Assembly: GCA_045651745.1 (NCBI GenBank)
Contig: JAZRSW010000029.1
Coordinates: 1 to 64,000 of the forward strand
Direction of reading: 5' to 3'
DNA from: UMGS172 sp045651745
GTDB taxonomy: Bacteria > Bacillota > Clostridia > Oscillospirales > Acutalibacteraceae
DNA length: 64,000 nt
Numbering within the stretch: the stretch's first letter is position 1; every line of letters begins with the position of its first letter. Positions 16,530 through 23,310 of this stretch are shown piece by piece. The notes under the pieces were generated by a model. The model saw only the letters and a list, made by a program, of their open reading frames with translations. It did no database searches and was not told the origin of the DNA. The position numbers and the translations under genes were made by a program.

Positions 16530-17282
16530 ATGACTAAATGGATATGGAACGGAGAAATAGATTTTGCTTGGGAAGAATTATCGCAGTTTATAATAAAAAA
16601 ATGTGATGAATTTACAAATACTATGTTAGAAACCACTTCGTTTTCTCCGAACGAAGAAAGCAAAGCTCTTATTTCTTCTGAATGTTTGGAGCGATATAAA
16701 AATTTAACCCAATTATTGTCAGAAAGTATGAAAGATTATCCGTACTATTATTGTGGCGATTTAGGGGATAATTTACAAAATGCAAAAAAACTTAACAGTT
16801 GGATTCTTTTGGGTTCATTAACTGAAACAACATTGCAAATTTTTCTTGCTTTTTATATGGACGATTACAAAAATGCAAAATGGCAACTGTGGGATAATTT
16901 TAAGACAGATGAAACTTTACAACCTATTATAAAATTTATTGATGATGATTTAATTGGAAAAGGTGAATTGAGTTCCAAACAAGGGAAATCTATTAAAGAG
17001 GCTGTTAAAGAAGTTATAAAAAAACATACAGTCCAACACGATATTAAAAAGATAATGTTAGATGAATTAATACAGTTGTTTAGAAAGTTGGGATTATTCG
17101 ATGACAGTGACCTTAATTATTTAGAGAAAATTAAAGCAAACCGAAATGGAATTCATTCTTTTGAAAATAGAGAGATTGGCAGTTGGGAAGAACTGCATTA
17201 TTGTATTCACTTTTTCTGTTATCTTATGGAATGGGTATTGTTTAGGTTGCCGGATATTCCGGACGAAGCTTATTTTTACTAA
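16530..17282 (+). CDS. Hypothetical protein with HEPN-like C-terminal motif
   Basis: A 250-aa soluble protein, mainly alpha-helical and A+T-rich. No family is recognised with certainty. Near the C-terminus (about residues 205-225) it carries KANRNGIHSFENREIGSW. This resembles the R-N-x-x-H motif of HEPN-fold proteins, many of which are RNases in toxin-antitoxin, abortive-infection or RM-associated systems; the spacing here is R-x3-H, shorter than the usual R-x4-6-H, so the call is tentative. The start is ATG 16530 with AAAGG upstream; an ATG at 16521 abuts the ribosome site and the longer frame from 16422 spans a terminator. Its neighbour downstream is the RNA/EF-hand/Mrr group, so a defence role is possible. 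Confidence 0.75.
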   Translation: MTKWIWNGEIDFAWEELSQFIIKKCDEFTNTMLETTSFSPNEESKALISSECLERYKNLTQLLSESMKDYPYYYCGDLGDNLQNAKKLNSWILLGSLTETTLQIFLAFYMDDYKNAKWQLWDNFKTDETLQPIIKFIDDDLIGKGELSSKQGKSIKEAVKEVIKKHTVQHDIKKIMLDELIQLFRKLGLFDDSDLNYLEKIKANRNGIHSFENREIGSWEELHYCIHFFCYLMEWVLFRLPDIPDEAYFY

Positions 17283-17320
17283 AATTTATTGAAATACTTT
17301 ATTTTTCAGACAATTTATGA

Positions 17321-17326
17321 TATAAT
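17321..17326 (+). promoter_or_regulatory. -10 element for the structured RNA
   Basis: TATAAT at 17321-17326. A start 6-7 bases later would fall exactly at 17333, where the RNA closing helix begins. The -35 is weak. Confidence 0.6.
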
Positions 17327-17332
17327 ATCATA

Positions 17333-17530
17333 GCCAAACAAAGCAGAATAAGGAACAAATCTTATTACAAGGGAATATTATACCCTTTTTTGGTTATCAT
17401 CCGATAAGAGTTCGGTAAAAACGCAACTCCCACTCGGATGGTAATAAGGATTTCCTTTTCTGTTTGAGCTTTGTTTGGCGACAATCGGGGTTGCGCTTTT
17501 CGGTGCGTGGCTTCGGTCACGCACTTTTTT
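17333..17530 (+). ncRNA. Candidate structured RNA with long rod and terminator
   Basis: GCCAAACAAAGC (17333-17344) pairs perfectly over 12 bp with GCTTTGTTTGGC (17468-17479). Inward, CAGAA pairs with TTCTG, AAGGAA partly with TTCCTT, and ATCTTATTAC with GTAATAAGGAT. The rod ends in a junction with two hairpins: AAGGG/CCCTT, and CATCCGA/TCGGATG with inner GAGTT/AACTC. A small GCG-CAA/TTG-CGC hairpin (17478-17496) and a terminator follow. The layout (promoter, paired 5' and 3' ends, terminator) recalls 6S RNA, but the internal bubble differs and I cannot match a known family. It could instead be the leader of the EF-hand/Mrr genes. Confidence 0.65.
17503..17530 (+). terminator. Terminator between structured RNA and EF-hand miniprotein
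   Basis: GTGCGTG (17503-17509) pairs with CACGCAC (17518-17524), then six T. It sits 18 bases before the next start codon, so it either ends an independent RNA or attenuates the genes behind it. Confidence 0.88.
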
Positions 17531-17548
17531 ATAATAAGGGGAATAGTA

Positions 17549-17743
17549 ATGGCTGAAAAACCGCAGAAAAGAAAAACAAGCTTTTTAAGTAAACCGTTTG
17601 ATTTAAATAGAAATGGAAAAATCGATCCGGCAGAAGCGGCTTTGATTATGATGGTTATGGATGATGTTAACAAAGAAACAGAACCACAAAATGAAAGAAA
17701 TAATGTTATTGATATTGATGATATGGATATAAAAGGTATTTAG
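17549..17743 (+). CDS. EF-hand-like miniprotein (64 aa)
   Basis: A 64-aa, highly charged soluble protein. Residues 18-29 read DLNRNGKIDPAE, a canonical 12-residue EF-hand/dockerin calcium loop with D1, N3, N5, G6, I8, D9 and E12 in place, followed by the helix AALIMMVMDDV. The N-terminal 15 residues are basic and the C-terminus is acidic. AAGGGGAAT precedes ATG 17549; the upstream frame from 17471 runs through the terminator and is rejected. It ends 14 bp before the Mrr-like nuclease gene and is surely co-transcribed with it. Function unknown. It could be a calcium-responsive partner or inhibitor of that nuclease, which is inference. Confidence 0.8.
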   Translation: MAEKPQKRKTSFLSKPFDLNRNGKIDPAEAALIMMVMDDVNKETEPQNERNNVIDIDDMDIKGI

Positions 17744-17757
17744 GAGAGTGTAAGATT

Positions 17758-18864
17758 ATGCCATTTTTGATAATTGTATTAATTGTTGTTGTAGGAATTG
17801 TAATTTATAGTTCTTATACTTCATCACAAAACAAGAAACAGTGTGAAGCAAATATTGAGCGAAGAAAATCTTTTGTAACATCATCTTTTCCTAATGCACG
17901 TACCATAGTGAATAATGGAATTTATTTATTTTTTATGGATGATACAAAACAGTCGTTTGGCATTGATGACAGCGGAACCACATATAGTTATTCTGGATTG
18001 CGCTCTATTAATATTTATAATGATGCAATCAATTTCAGCCACGATAGTGCCTCATATCAGGGTCTACAAATAGGAAAAAGTCCTTTTCCAGATGATAAGT
18101 CTGCTCCCCTTGATAGTAATTCGGTTTCTACGATTGCAAATGCAATGTTCCCAATATTACGTAATAATTTACATAAAAAACTAACAGCGTGTGGAATTAC
18201 ACCTACTCACGAGTATGTCAATCGTGGACAAATTTGGGGGTGCGACATAAATTCAAAGGTATATTACAACACACACGCATATTTTCAAATTCATGATTTT
18301 TCTAAGTTACGTAATGTATCAATGCAAGATGTTAGTGGTAACCCGGATTGGAAATGCAATTATATCATTACTGTGGTAACGAAAGGTGATGATGGATGGG
18401 ACGATGACGAATTAGATATCTATGTTGATGACAGTACGACATTGAACAATCTGTTAGCGATGTTTAAAGGTATAAAAGATAGACAAAACAGATTTGATAT
18501 AAGAACAGATCAAAAGGACTTTGATTTGATGGAAGGTCACGAATTTGAGTATTTTTGTGCTGAACTCTTAAGGAAGAATGGTTATCAAAATGTTAGTGTA
18601 ACTCAGGGTAGTGGAGACCAAGGTATAGATATTATTGCGTATAGAGATGGAATTAAATATGGTGTTCAATGCAAATGTTATTCTTCTGATATAGGAAATA
18701 AAGCAGTACAAGAAGTATTTGCAGGAAAGTCATATTATGAATGCCATATAGGAGTAGTATTGACCAACCAATATTTCACAAGAGCAGCAATAGATTTGGC
18801 TCAAAAAAACGGTATTGTTCTCTGGGATAGGAACAAGTTGTTAGAATTAATATCGAATGCTTAG
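17758..18864 (+). CDS. Membrane-anchored Mrr-type restriction endonuclease-like protein
   Basis: A 368-aa protein. Residues 2-20 are a transmembrane anchor (PFLIIVLIVVVGIVIYSS). The middle (about 30-250) is an unassigned beta-rich region. Residues about 255-365 are an Mrr_cat PD-(D/E)xK nuclease domain: E262-F-E264, GSGDQGIDII with the catalytic Asp at 291, and the Q304-C-K306 (QxK) motif, then AVQEVFAGKSYY and GVVLTNQYFT. Mrr-type enzymes cut modified or foreign DNA. A single N-terminal membrane anchor points the domain to the cytoplasmic face, where it could meet incoming DNA. GGAGAGTG precedes the ATG. It forms a pair with the EF-hand gene. Confidence 0.88.
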   Translation: MPFLIIVLIVVVGIVIYSSYTSSQNKKQCEANIERRKSFVTSSFPNARTIVNNGIYLFFMDDTKQSFGIDDSGTTYSYSGLRSINIYNDAINFSHDSASYQGLQIGKSPFPDDKSAPLDSNSVSTIANAMFPILRNNLHKKLTACGITPTHEYVNRGQIWGCDINSKVYYNTHAYFQIHDFSKLRNVSMQDVSGNPDWKCNYIITVVTKGDDGWDDDELDIYVDDSTTLNNLLAMFKGIKDRQNRFDIRTDQKDFDLMEGHEFEYFCAELLRKNGYQNVSVTQGSGDQGIDIIAYRDGIKYGVQCKCYSSDIGNKAVQEVFAGKSYYECHIGVVLTNQYFTRAAIDLAQKNGIVLWDRNKLLELISNA

Positions 18865-18895
18865 AGTTTGTATGAATGGTGAAAGTAAAGGAATG

Positions 18896-18929
18896 TGATA
18901 GCAAACCGTGATAGCAAAATGATAGCAAA
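18896..18929 (+). repeat. Three tandem TGATAGCAAA repeats
   Basis: Identical 10-mers at 18896-18905, 18909-18918 and 18920-18929, with spacings of 13 and 11. They fall just after the Mrr gene at the edge of the accessory region and resemble clustered arm-type binding sites of a tyrosine integrase or the end of an excised element. No integrase gene is present nearby. The rest of 18865-19050 holds nothing recognisable. Confidence 0.5.
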
Positions 18930-19050
18930 AGTTAGGACTACCTATGTATATAGGATAATCTAAAACAAAGCAAATCAATTTGTGCCACTATGCTAAAACA
19001 AAATCGTTTAAGGTCGCTTTTGTGGTTGCGAGTGGGAATAATGTATAAGT

Positions 19051-19097
19051 AAAAACAAATGCCCTTTTGCATTAAGCAAAAGGGCATTTGTTTTTTT
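19051..19097. terminator. Strong bidirectional hairpin terminator
   Basis: Perfect 15-bp stem CAAATGCCCTTTTGC (19056-19070) with GCAAAAGGGCATTTG (19076-19090), 5-nt loop, T7 after and A5 before. Confidence 0.92.
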
Positions 19098-19120
19098 ACA
19101 AAGTTGAGACGAGGTAAAGC

Positions 19121-19157
19121 CAAAAATATCAGCCCCTGCTAAACTCAGCAGGGGCTG
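19121..19157 (-). terminator. Terminator of the giant surface protein gene
   Basis: Perfect 11-bp stem CAGCCCCTGCT (19130-19140) with AGCAGGGGCTG (19147-19157), with a T-rich tail on the minus strand. Confidence 0.88.
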
Positions 19158-19185
19158 TGTTCGTTATTCAACTTTTTCTCTCAGC

Positions 19186-22100
19186 TTAAATAAGAAATTT
19201 TTTCTTTTTGAGAACGAGGATAGCCAAGAAAACGTTACCGAGAAGTGCAATACCCGCAATCGCAATCGCAACGACTGTAACTGTATCTACGCCTTCTGCT
19301 TCAGTGACGTTGTTAGAGCCTGCAGGGACACTGTTATCTGCAGTGGCTTTCACACCAGTGTCGGTATCGCCAATCCACCAGTTGCCATTCTCACCGATAA
19401 ACGGAGTCAGGCCATCTTTGCCGTTTGTTACAGTAAATGTAAAGGTTTGACCATTGGTTAAGGTAATGGTGTATGTATCTACATTTCCATCGCTAGCTGT
19501 CTTTTCAATCTTAGCAATTCCTACACCGTCAACACCGATATCACCCTTTTCACCATCGGAAATTGTGAATACAACCGGCTGCTTTGTGGTATCTGTAAAG
19601 GTAATGGTAATGGTTGTTACATCGTTTTCTTTTTTGGTAGTAATGCTTGCAATTCCGTTACCTGTGTCACCCTTGATGCCGTTGGCATCTACACCGGTGT
19701 CGGTATCGCCAATCCACCAGTTGCCATTCTCACCGATATAAGGAATATAACCCTTAGCGGCATCAATGGCTTCCTGCTTTGCCTTTGCTATTTTCTCTTC
19801 CAGTTCGGCCTTCAATGCGGCATCAGCAGCAATATAATTGTCTTTGGTATTTTGGAGTGCAGTGATGGCATTTTGCAAATTTGCAATGGCGGCATTTACA
19901 GTTGTAGCATCTGCCTTGTTATCAATAGCTGCTTGCAATTCTGCCTTTGCTGCATCCACAAGATTCTTTGCAACATCCACCGCCTCATCCTTGGCAGTAA
20001 TAATAGTGGCATTCAAGGTTGTTACCGCACTGTCTGTATATGCCTTAGCGGTAGCTTCTGCTGTTGCAATAGCGGTATTTAACTCACTCACCTTTATATT
20101 AAGGGTGCTAATATCTGCTTTGCTATCAATCGCCGTTTGAAGCTCTGCTTTTGCTGTATTCACCAAGTTTTCCGCTGTAGTAATTGCTTCACTCTTTGCG
20201 GTGGCGATAGCTGCGGTTAGTTCGGTTTTCAGCACAGTATCTTTTTCGTCTGCATAGGCTTTTGCGGCTGCCTCAGCAACACCAATAGCGGTGTTAAGCT
20301 CGCTAACCTTCTGGTTTAAGGTTGCCGTGTCTGCCTTGTTTGTAATGGCCGCATTGAGCGCTGCAACGGCAGCATCAAGATTTTGTTTTGCAATTTCTAA
20401 TGAAGAAACCTTACCCTCAAGGGCATCGATTCTGTCTTCAAGGTCATCAATTCTTGCCTTTGTGGCAGCAATCTCAGCTTCCAAATTTTGAACAGCTACC
20501 TTGAGTTTGGAAATATCTGTGCCCTGTATTTCTGTAAGAGTTTGCAACGCGGTAATTGTGCTCTGTGCCTGGGTTTTCCAAGTGTTAAGAGTAGCAACAT
20601 CACTCTTAAGTGTGGTGATATCGCTTGCGTTGGTATTAATCTTGTCGTTTGCTGCGGCAAGGTCTGCCTCAAGATTCTGCACACAGGTAGTGAGTGCCGC
20701 AATAGCAGTACTCATAGTAGCATCAGCCGCGTCAAGTGTTGTTTTCAACATATTAAGTTGAGCGTCAGTTGCATAATCATTATCAAGATTATTAACGATG
20801 TTCTGCAAGTTTGCAAATGCCGCAGAGAGAGCGGCGATTTCTGCGGAAAGATCGTCGTCTCCACCTTCAATTGCAGTTTGAAGTACATCGTCGGCATCAT
20901 TTAGCTTCTGAAGTTCGCTTGCAATAGCAGGAAGGTCAATATCAAATACAACCGAGATTGAAACCGCTTGTGCGGGCATAGTGAAACTATATGTGCCGTC
21001 ACCGTTATTAATTGCGGCAACGCCGTTGACAGTAACGGTGTCAACGAGATAGCCAAGATTGGGCGCAACCGCAATGGTAACGCTGTCGCCAATGGTGGCA
21101 CTCGCCATATTGACGGAATAGTTACCACCTGTGGCTTTTCCGCCATTAAACAAAGCTACGTTGTAAACAATTTTCTTATATGTAACGTCTACCACTACAT
21201 CTGAGGCAGGCAATGGGAAGGTATACTCGTTTTCTGCAATTTTAGTTGCCACAGTACCAGTTGCTGTAACAGCATCAACCTCGTAACCTTCGTTTGGTGC
21301 GATGGTCACAGTAATTGTATCGCCTACAAGAGCGCTCGGGGGAGCAAGTGTTACGCTTCCGTGCAAACTCTCACCAACGCTTGCACCATAGGTGCGAAGC
21401 GAACAGTTGTAAGTAGCAGTATAGGTGGCAGCACTCGTGGCGGGGACAATTTCGTTATCCCAACCTGCAAAAGTATAGGTGTACACGGCATCCTCAGCCT
21501 TGTCTGTACTACCCTTAAATGCGGGGGTTTTTCCGTGTTCATAATCCTCGGTGGTTGTGACACCGTCTACAATCCAAGTAATGGTATAAGTATTTATATA
21601 TTTGCCGGAATTATCATTGGCTTTATATGCAACTGCAGTCGCACCGCTGTATCCGCCTCTTCCGCCGCTTCCGGCAGTGCCTCTATAGTTTTTTCCACTG
21701 CGACTTTCGATAGTCATATCAGCGCCATTGCCAGAGCTGCCATAAGAGCTAAGGCTACCGCTACCGCCGCTTGAAGACCATCGATGAACAGTTACAGAGT
21801 CTACACGGACGTTTTCACAATCATATTCCGGAATCGCTCCATCGCTTCCGTATGCGCCGCCACCGGATGTGCCGGCACCTTGGCCGCCACCACCGCCGCC
21901 GCCACCGACATAACGACCGCCCCAGATATAGCCGGCGCTACCGCCGCCGCCACCTTGGCCACCGCCACCGCCGCCGGTACCAACTGCAGCACCTGCAAGT
22001 CCGCCGCCACCACCGCCGCCGCCTGCGCCGCCGGCAATACCACGAGCGTCACCTTCATCGCCGTCATATCCATTGCTTCCTCTTGAACCGGAGCTACCTG

Positions 22101-22833
22101 CGGAGCCTGCGCTTCCGCCGACAACACCGGTCATATCTATCGTAGCGGCACAAATTAATTTTCCTGCAGCAGAAGCAGAAGAACCGGATGCTCCCGCGCT
22201 TCCGCCATAACCGTTGCGATTACTGTCAACTATTCCGTCGTCTCTCCAACCACTTCCTCCGGAGCCACTACCATATCCACCGCTACCGCCATTGGTGCCG
22301 ATACCTGCACCTGCACCGCCACCGCCGTTTCCACCTGTGCCGCCGGCACCTGCAAAATAAACAGCGTTCGAGCCGAATTCACTTTTGTAATGACCATTCG
22401 TATTATCGTTGGCAATAGATCTGCTGCCGCTACCACCCGTTGAGCCGTTGCCTGCTTTACCACCAACTGCCACAATCTTGCCGTTGCCGATAATCTTGAG
22501 GGTTGCGCCATTAGGCAACAGAATTGCAGCACCGCCACCGGTGGTTCCGCTACCGTTTTTACCGTAAACGGTGAGGGTAGTGCTATAAGGTATGCTGAGT
22601 GTTACGGTTGCACCATTATCAACAACAAGTCCGTTTTTATTTGACTTGCTTGCATTAATAGTTAAATCCTGCGTAATGAAATAAGTCACGCCATCTTTGA
22701 GGGTTTTGACCGAAGCGGTGTTTGCCGCAGTCAACTCCTCACTTGTCACCGCGCTGGCATTAACGCCCATCAAAGGCACGAGATTAACCATCATCACCAA
22801 GACGAGCAGCATACTTAAAATTTTCTTTTTCAT
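19186..22833 (-). CDS. Giant cell-surface protein: Gly-rich, beta-repeat, coiled-coil stalk, C-terminal membrane anchor
   Basis: A 1215-aa exported protein. ATG 22833 has GGAGG 7 bases upstream and begins a clean signal peptide (MKKKILSMLLVLVMMVNLV, cleavage near ASA); the longer frame to 22908 is rejected. Residues about 140-400 are extremely Gly/Ser-rich (runs of up to eight Gly). About 430-640 hold two to three bacterial beta-repeat modules of the InlB-B/Ig-like type (YTFAGWD, GYEVDAVTATG, GYLVDTVTVNG). About 645-1025 form an Ala-rich heptad coiled coil with repeating NTAI/ADKA-type units. Two copies of IGENGNWWIGDTDTGV flank a collagen-like GDTG/GEKGD stretch. The C-terminus is a hydrophobic helix plus KKKKFLI, with no LPXTG. 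Likely a fibrous adhesin or surface-layer stalk, beside the polysaccharide operon. Confidence 0.88.
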   Translation of the reverse strand: MKKKILSMLLVLVMMVNLVPLMGVNASAVTSEELTAANTASVKTLKDGVTYFITQDLTINASKSNKNGLVVDNGATVTLSIPYSTTLTVYGKNGSGTTGGGAAILLPNGATLKIIGNGKIVAVGGKAGNGSTGGSGSRSIANDNTNGHYKSEFGSNAVYFAGAGGTGGNGGGGAGAGIGTNGGSGGYGSGSGGSGWRDDGIVDSNRNGYGGSAGASGSSASAAGKLICAATIDMTGVVGGSAGSAGSSGSRGSNGYDGDEGDARGIAGGAGGGGGGGGLAGAAVGTGGGGGGQGGGGGSAGYIWGGRYVGGGGGGGGQGAGTSGGGAYGSDGAIPEYDCENVRVDSVTVHRWSSSGGSGSLSSYGSSGNGADMTIESRSGKNYRGTAGSGGRGGYSGATAVAYKANDNSGKYINTYTITWIVDGVTTTEDYEHGKTPAFKGSTDKAEDAVYTYTFAGWDNEIVPATSAATYTATYNCSLRTYGASVGESLHGSVTLAPPSALVGDTITVTIAPNEGYEVDAVTATGTVATKIAENEYTFPLPASDVVVDVTYKKIVYNVALFNGGKATGGNYSVNMASATIGDSVTIAVAPNLGYLVDTVTVNGVAAINNGDGTYSFTMPAQAVSISVVFDIDLPAIASELQKLNDADDVLQTAIEGGDDDLSAEIAALSAAFANLQNIVNNLDNDYATDAQLNMLKTTLDAADATMSTAIAALTTCVQNLEADLAAANDKINTNASDITTLKSDVATLNTWKTQAQSTITALQTLTEIQGTDISKLKVAVQNLEAEIAATKARIDDLEDRIDALEGKVSSLEIAKQNLDAAVAALNAAITNKADTATLNQKVSELNTAIGVAEAAAKAYADEKDTVLKTELTAAIATAKSEAITTAENLVNTAKAELQTAIDSKADISTLNIKVSELNTAIATAEATAKAYTDSAVTTLNATIITAKDEAVDVAKNLVDAAKAELQAAIDNKADATTVNAAIANLQNAITALQNTKDNYIAADAALKAELEEKIAKAKQEAIDAAKGYIPYIGENGNWWIGDTDTGVDANGIKGDTGNGIASITTKKENDVTTITITFTDTTKQPVVFTISDGEKGDIGVDGVGIAKIEKTASDGNVDTYTITLTNGQTFTFTVTNGKDGLTPFIGENGNWWIGDTDTGVKATADNSVPAGSNNVTEAEGVDTVTVVAIAIAGIALLGNVFLAILVLKKKKFLI
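19352..19399 (-). repeat. 48-bp direct repeat within the surface protein gene, copy 1
   Basis: Nearly identical to 19691-19738 (one difference over 48 bases). Encodes the IGENGNWWIGDTDTGV module nearest the membrane anchor. Confidence 0.9.
19691..19738 (-). repeat. 48-bp direct repeat within the surface protein gene, copy 2
   Basis: Partner of 19352-19399. Homologous recombination between the two would delete 339 bp in frame (113 codons) and shorten the membrane-proximal stalk. Confidence 0.9.
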
Positions 22834-22933
22834 CTTTTTCCCTCCAAAAACCATATTACATTTATGTTTTTGCTGTGGCATACTTGCCAAAATCCGCAAA
22901 TGCGGCACAAGAATTCTATTTTTTGTTTAGCAT

Positions 22934-22963
22934 ATCATACAATGTATGACAAACCTCTTACAA
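22934..22963 (-). promoter_or_regulatory. Promoter and palindrome upstream of the surface protein gene
   Basis: Minus-strand TTGTAA (22963-22958), 18-base spacer and TATGAT (22939-22934). The palindrome TCATAC-AAT-GTATGA (22935-22949) covers the -10 region and is a candidate operator. Confidence 0.6.
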
Positions 22964-23050
22964 AAAACGAAATAAGACGGTAGGACTAAATTGCTACCGT
23001 CTTTGACACTATTCATATATTCATTCTGTAGTTATAATTTCAACATCCTT

Positions 23051-23262
23051 TATAACGGTTATAGAAAGTCGAAATAGTGTTTAAAAGCACTATTTCGACA
23101 CCAAATCTTAGATTTGGTCACAAATTTTCTTTGAAAATTTGACTTTAACCGTTGCAATGAATATCGAGCCAATTCAAATTTATATTATTTGAATTGGCAA
23201 AAGCCGATATAATCGGCTTGTCGGAACGCTTTGAGGCGTTTCGACTTTCTATAATCATTATA
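23051..23262 (+). repeat. Dispersed structured element, copy B (212 bp)
   Basis: Best-preserved ends: the first 24 bases (23051-23074) and the reverse complement of the last 24 (23239-23262) agree at 22 of 24 positions. Six hairpins as in copy A: GTCGAAATAGTG/CACTATTTCGAC, ACCAAATC/GATTTGGT, CAAATTTTC/GAAAATTTG, CCAATTCAAAT/ATTTGAATTGG, AAGCCGAT/ATCGGCTT and GTCGGAACGC/GCGTTTCGAC. The left lobe is closed by AACGGTT/AACCGTT. Several stems differ in sequence from copy A but keep pairing. It lies between the promoter of the surface protein and the end of the polysaccharide operon. No ORF inside. Confidence 0.85.
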
Positions 23263-23310
23263 ATCTACAACTGTGTGGTTGTATTTATCAAATAAGACCA
23301 AAAAGTTGCA

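Noticed and set aside
18896..18929. CRISPR array
   Set aside because: Repeats are only 10 bp with 1-3-bp spacers, and no cas genes are present.
19186..19260. LPXTG sortase signal on the surface protein
   Set aside because: Hydrophobic helix and basic tail are present, but no LPXTG-like motif precedes them.
21771..22145. Arg/His-rich 124-aa plus-strand frame
   Set aside because: It is the antisense of the GGN-rich codons of the surface protein; low-complexity shadow with no ribosome site.
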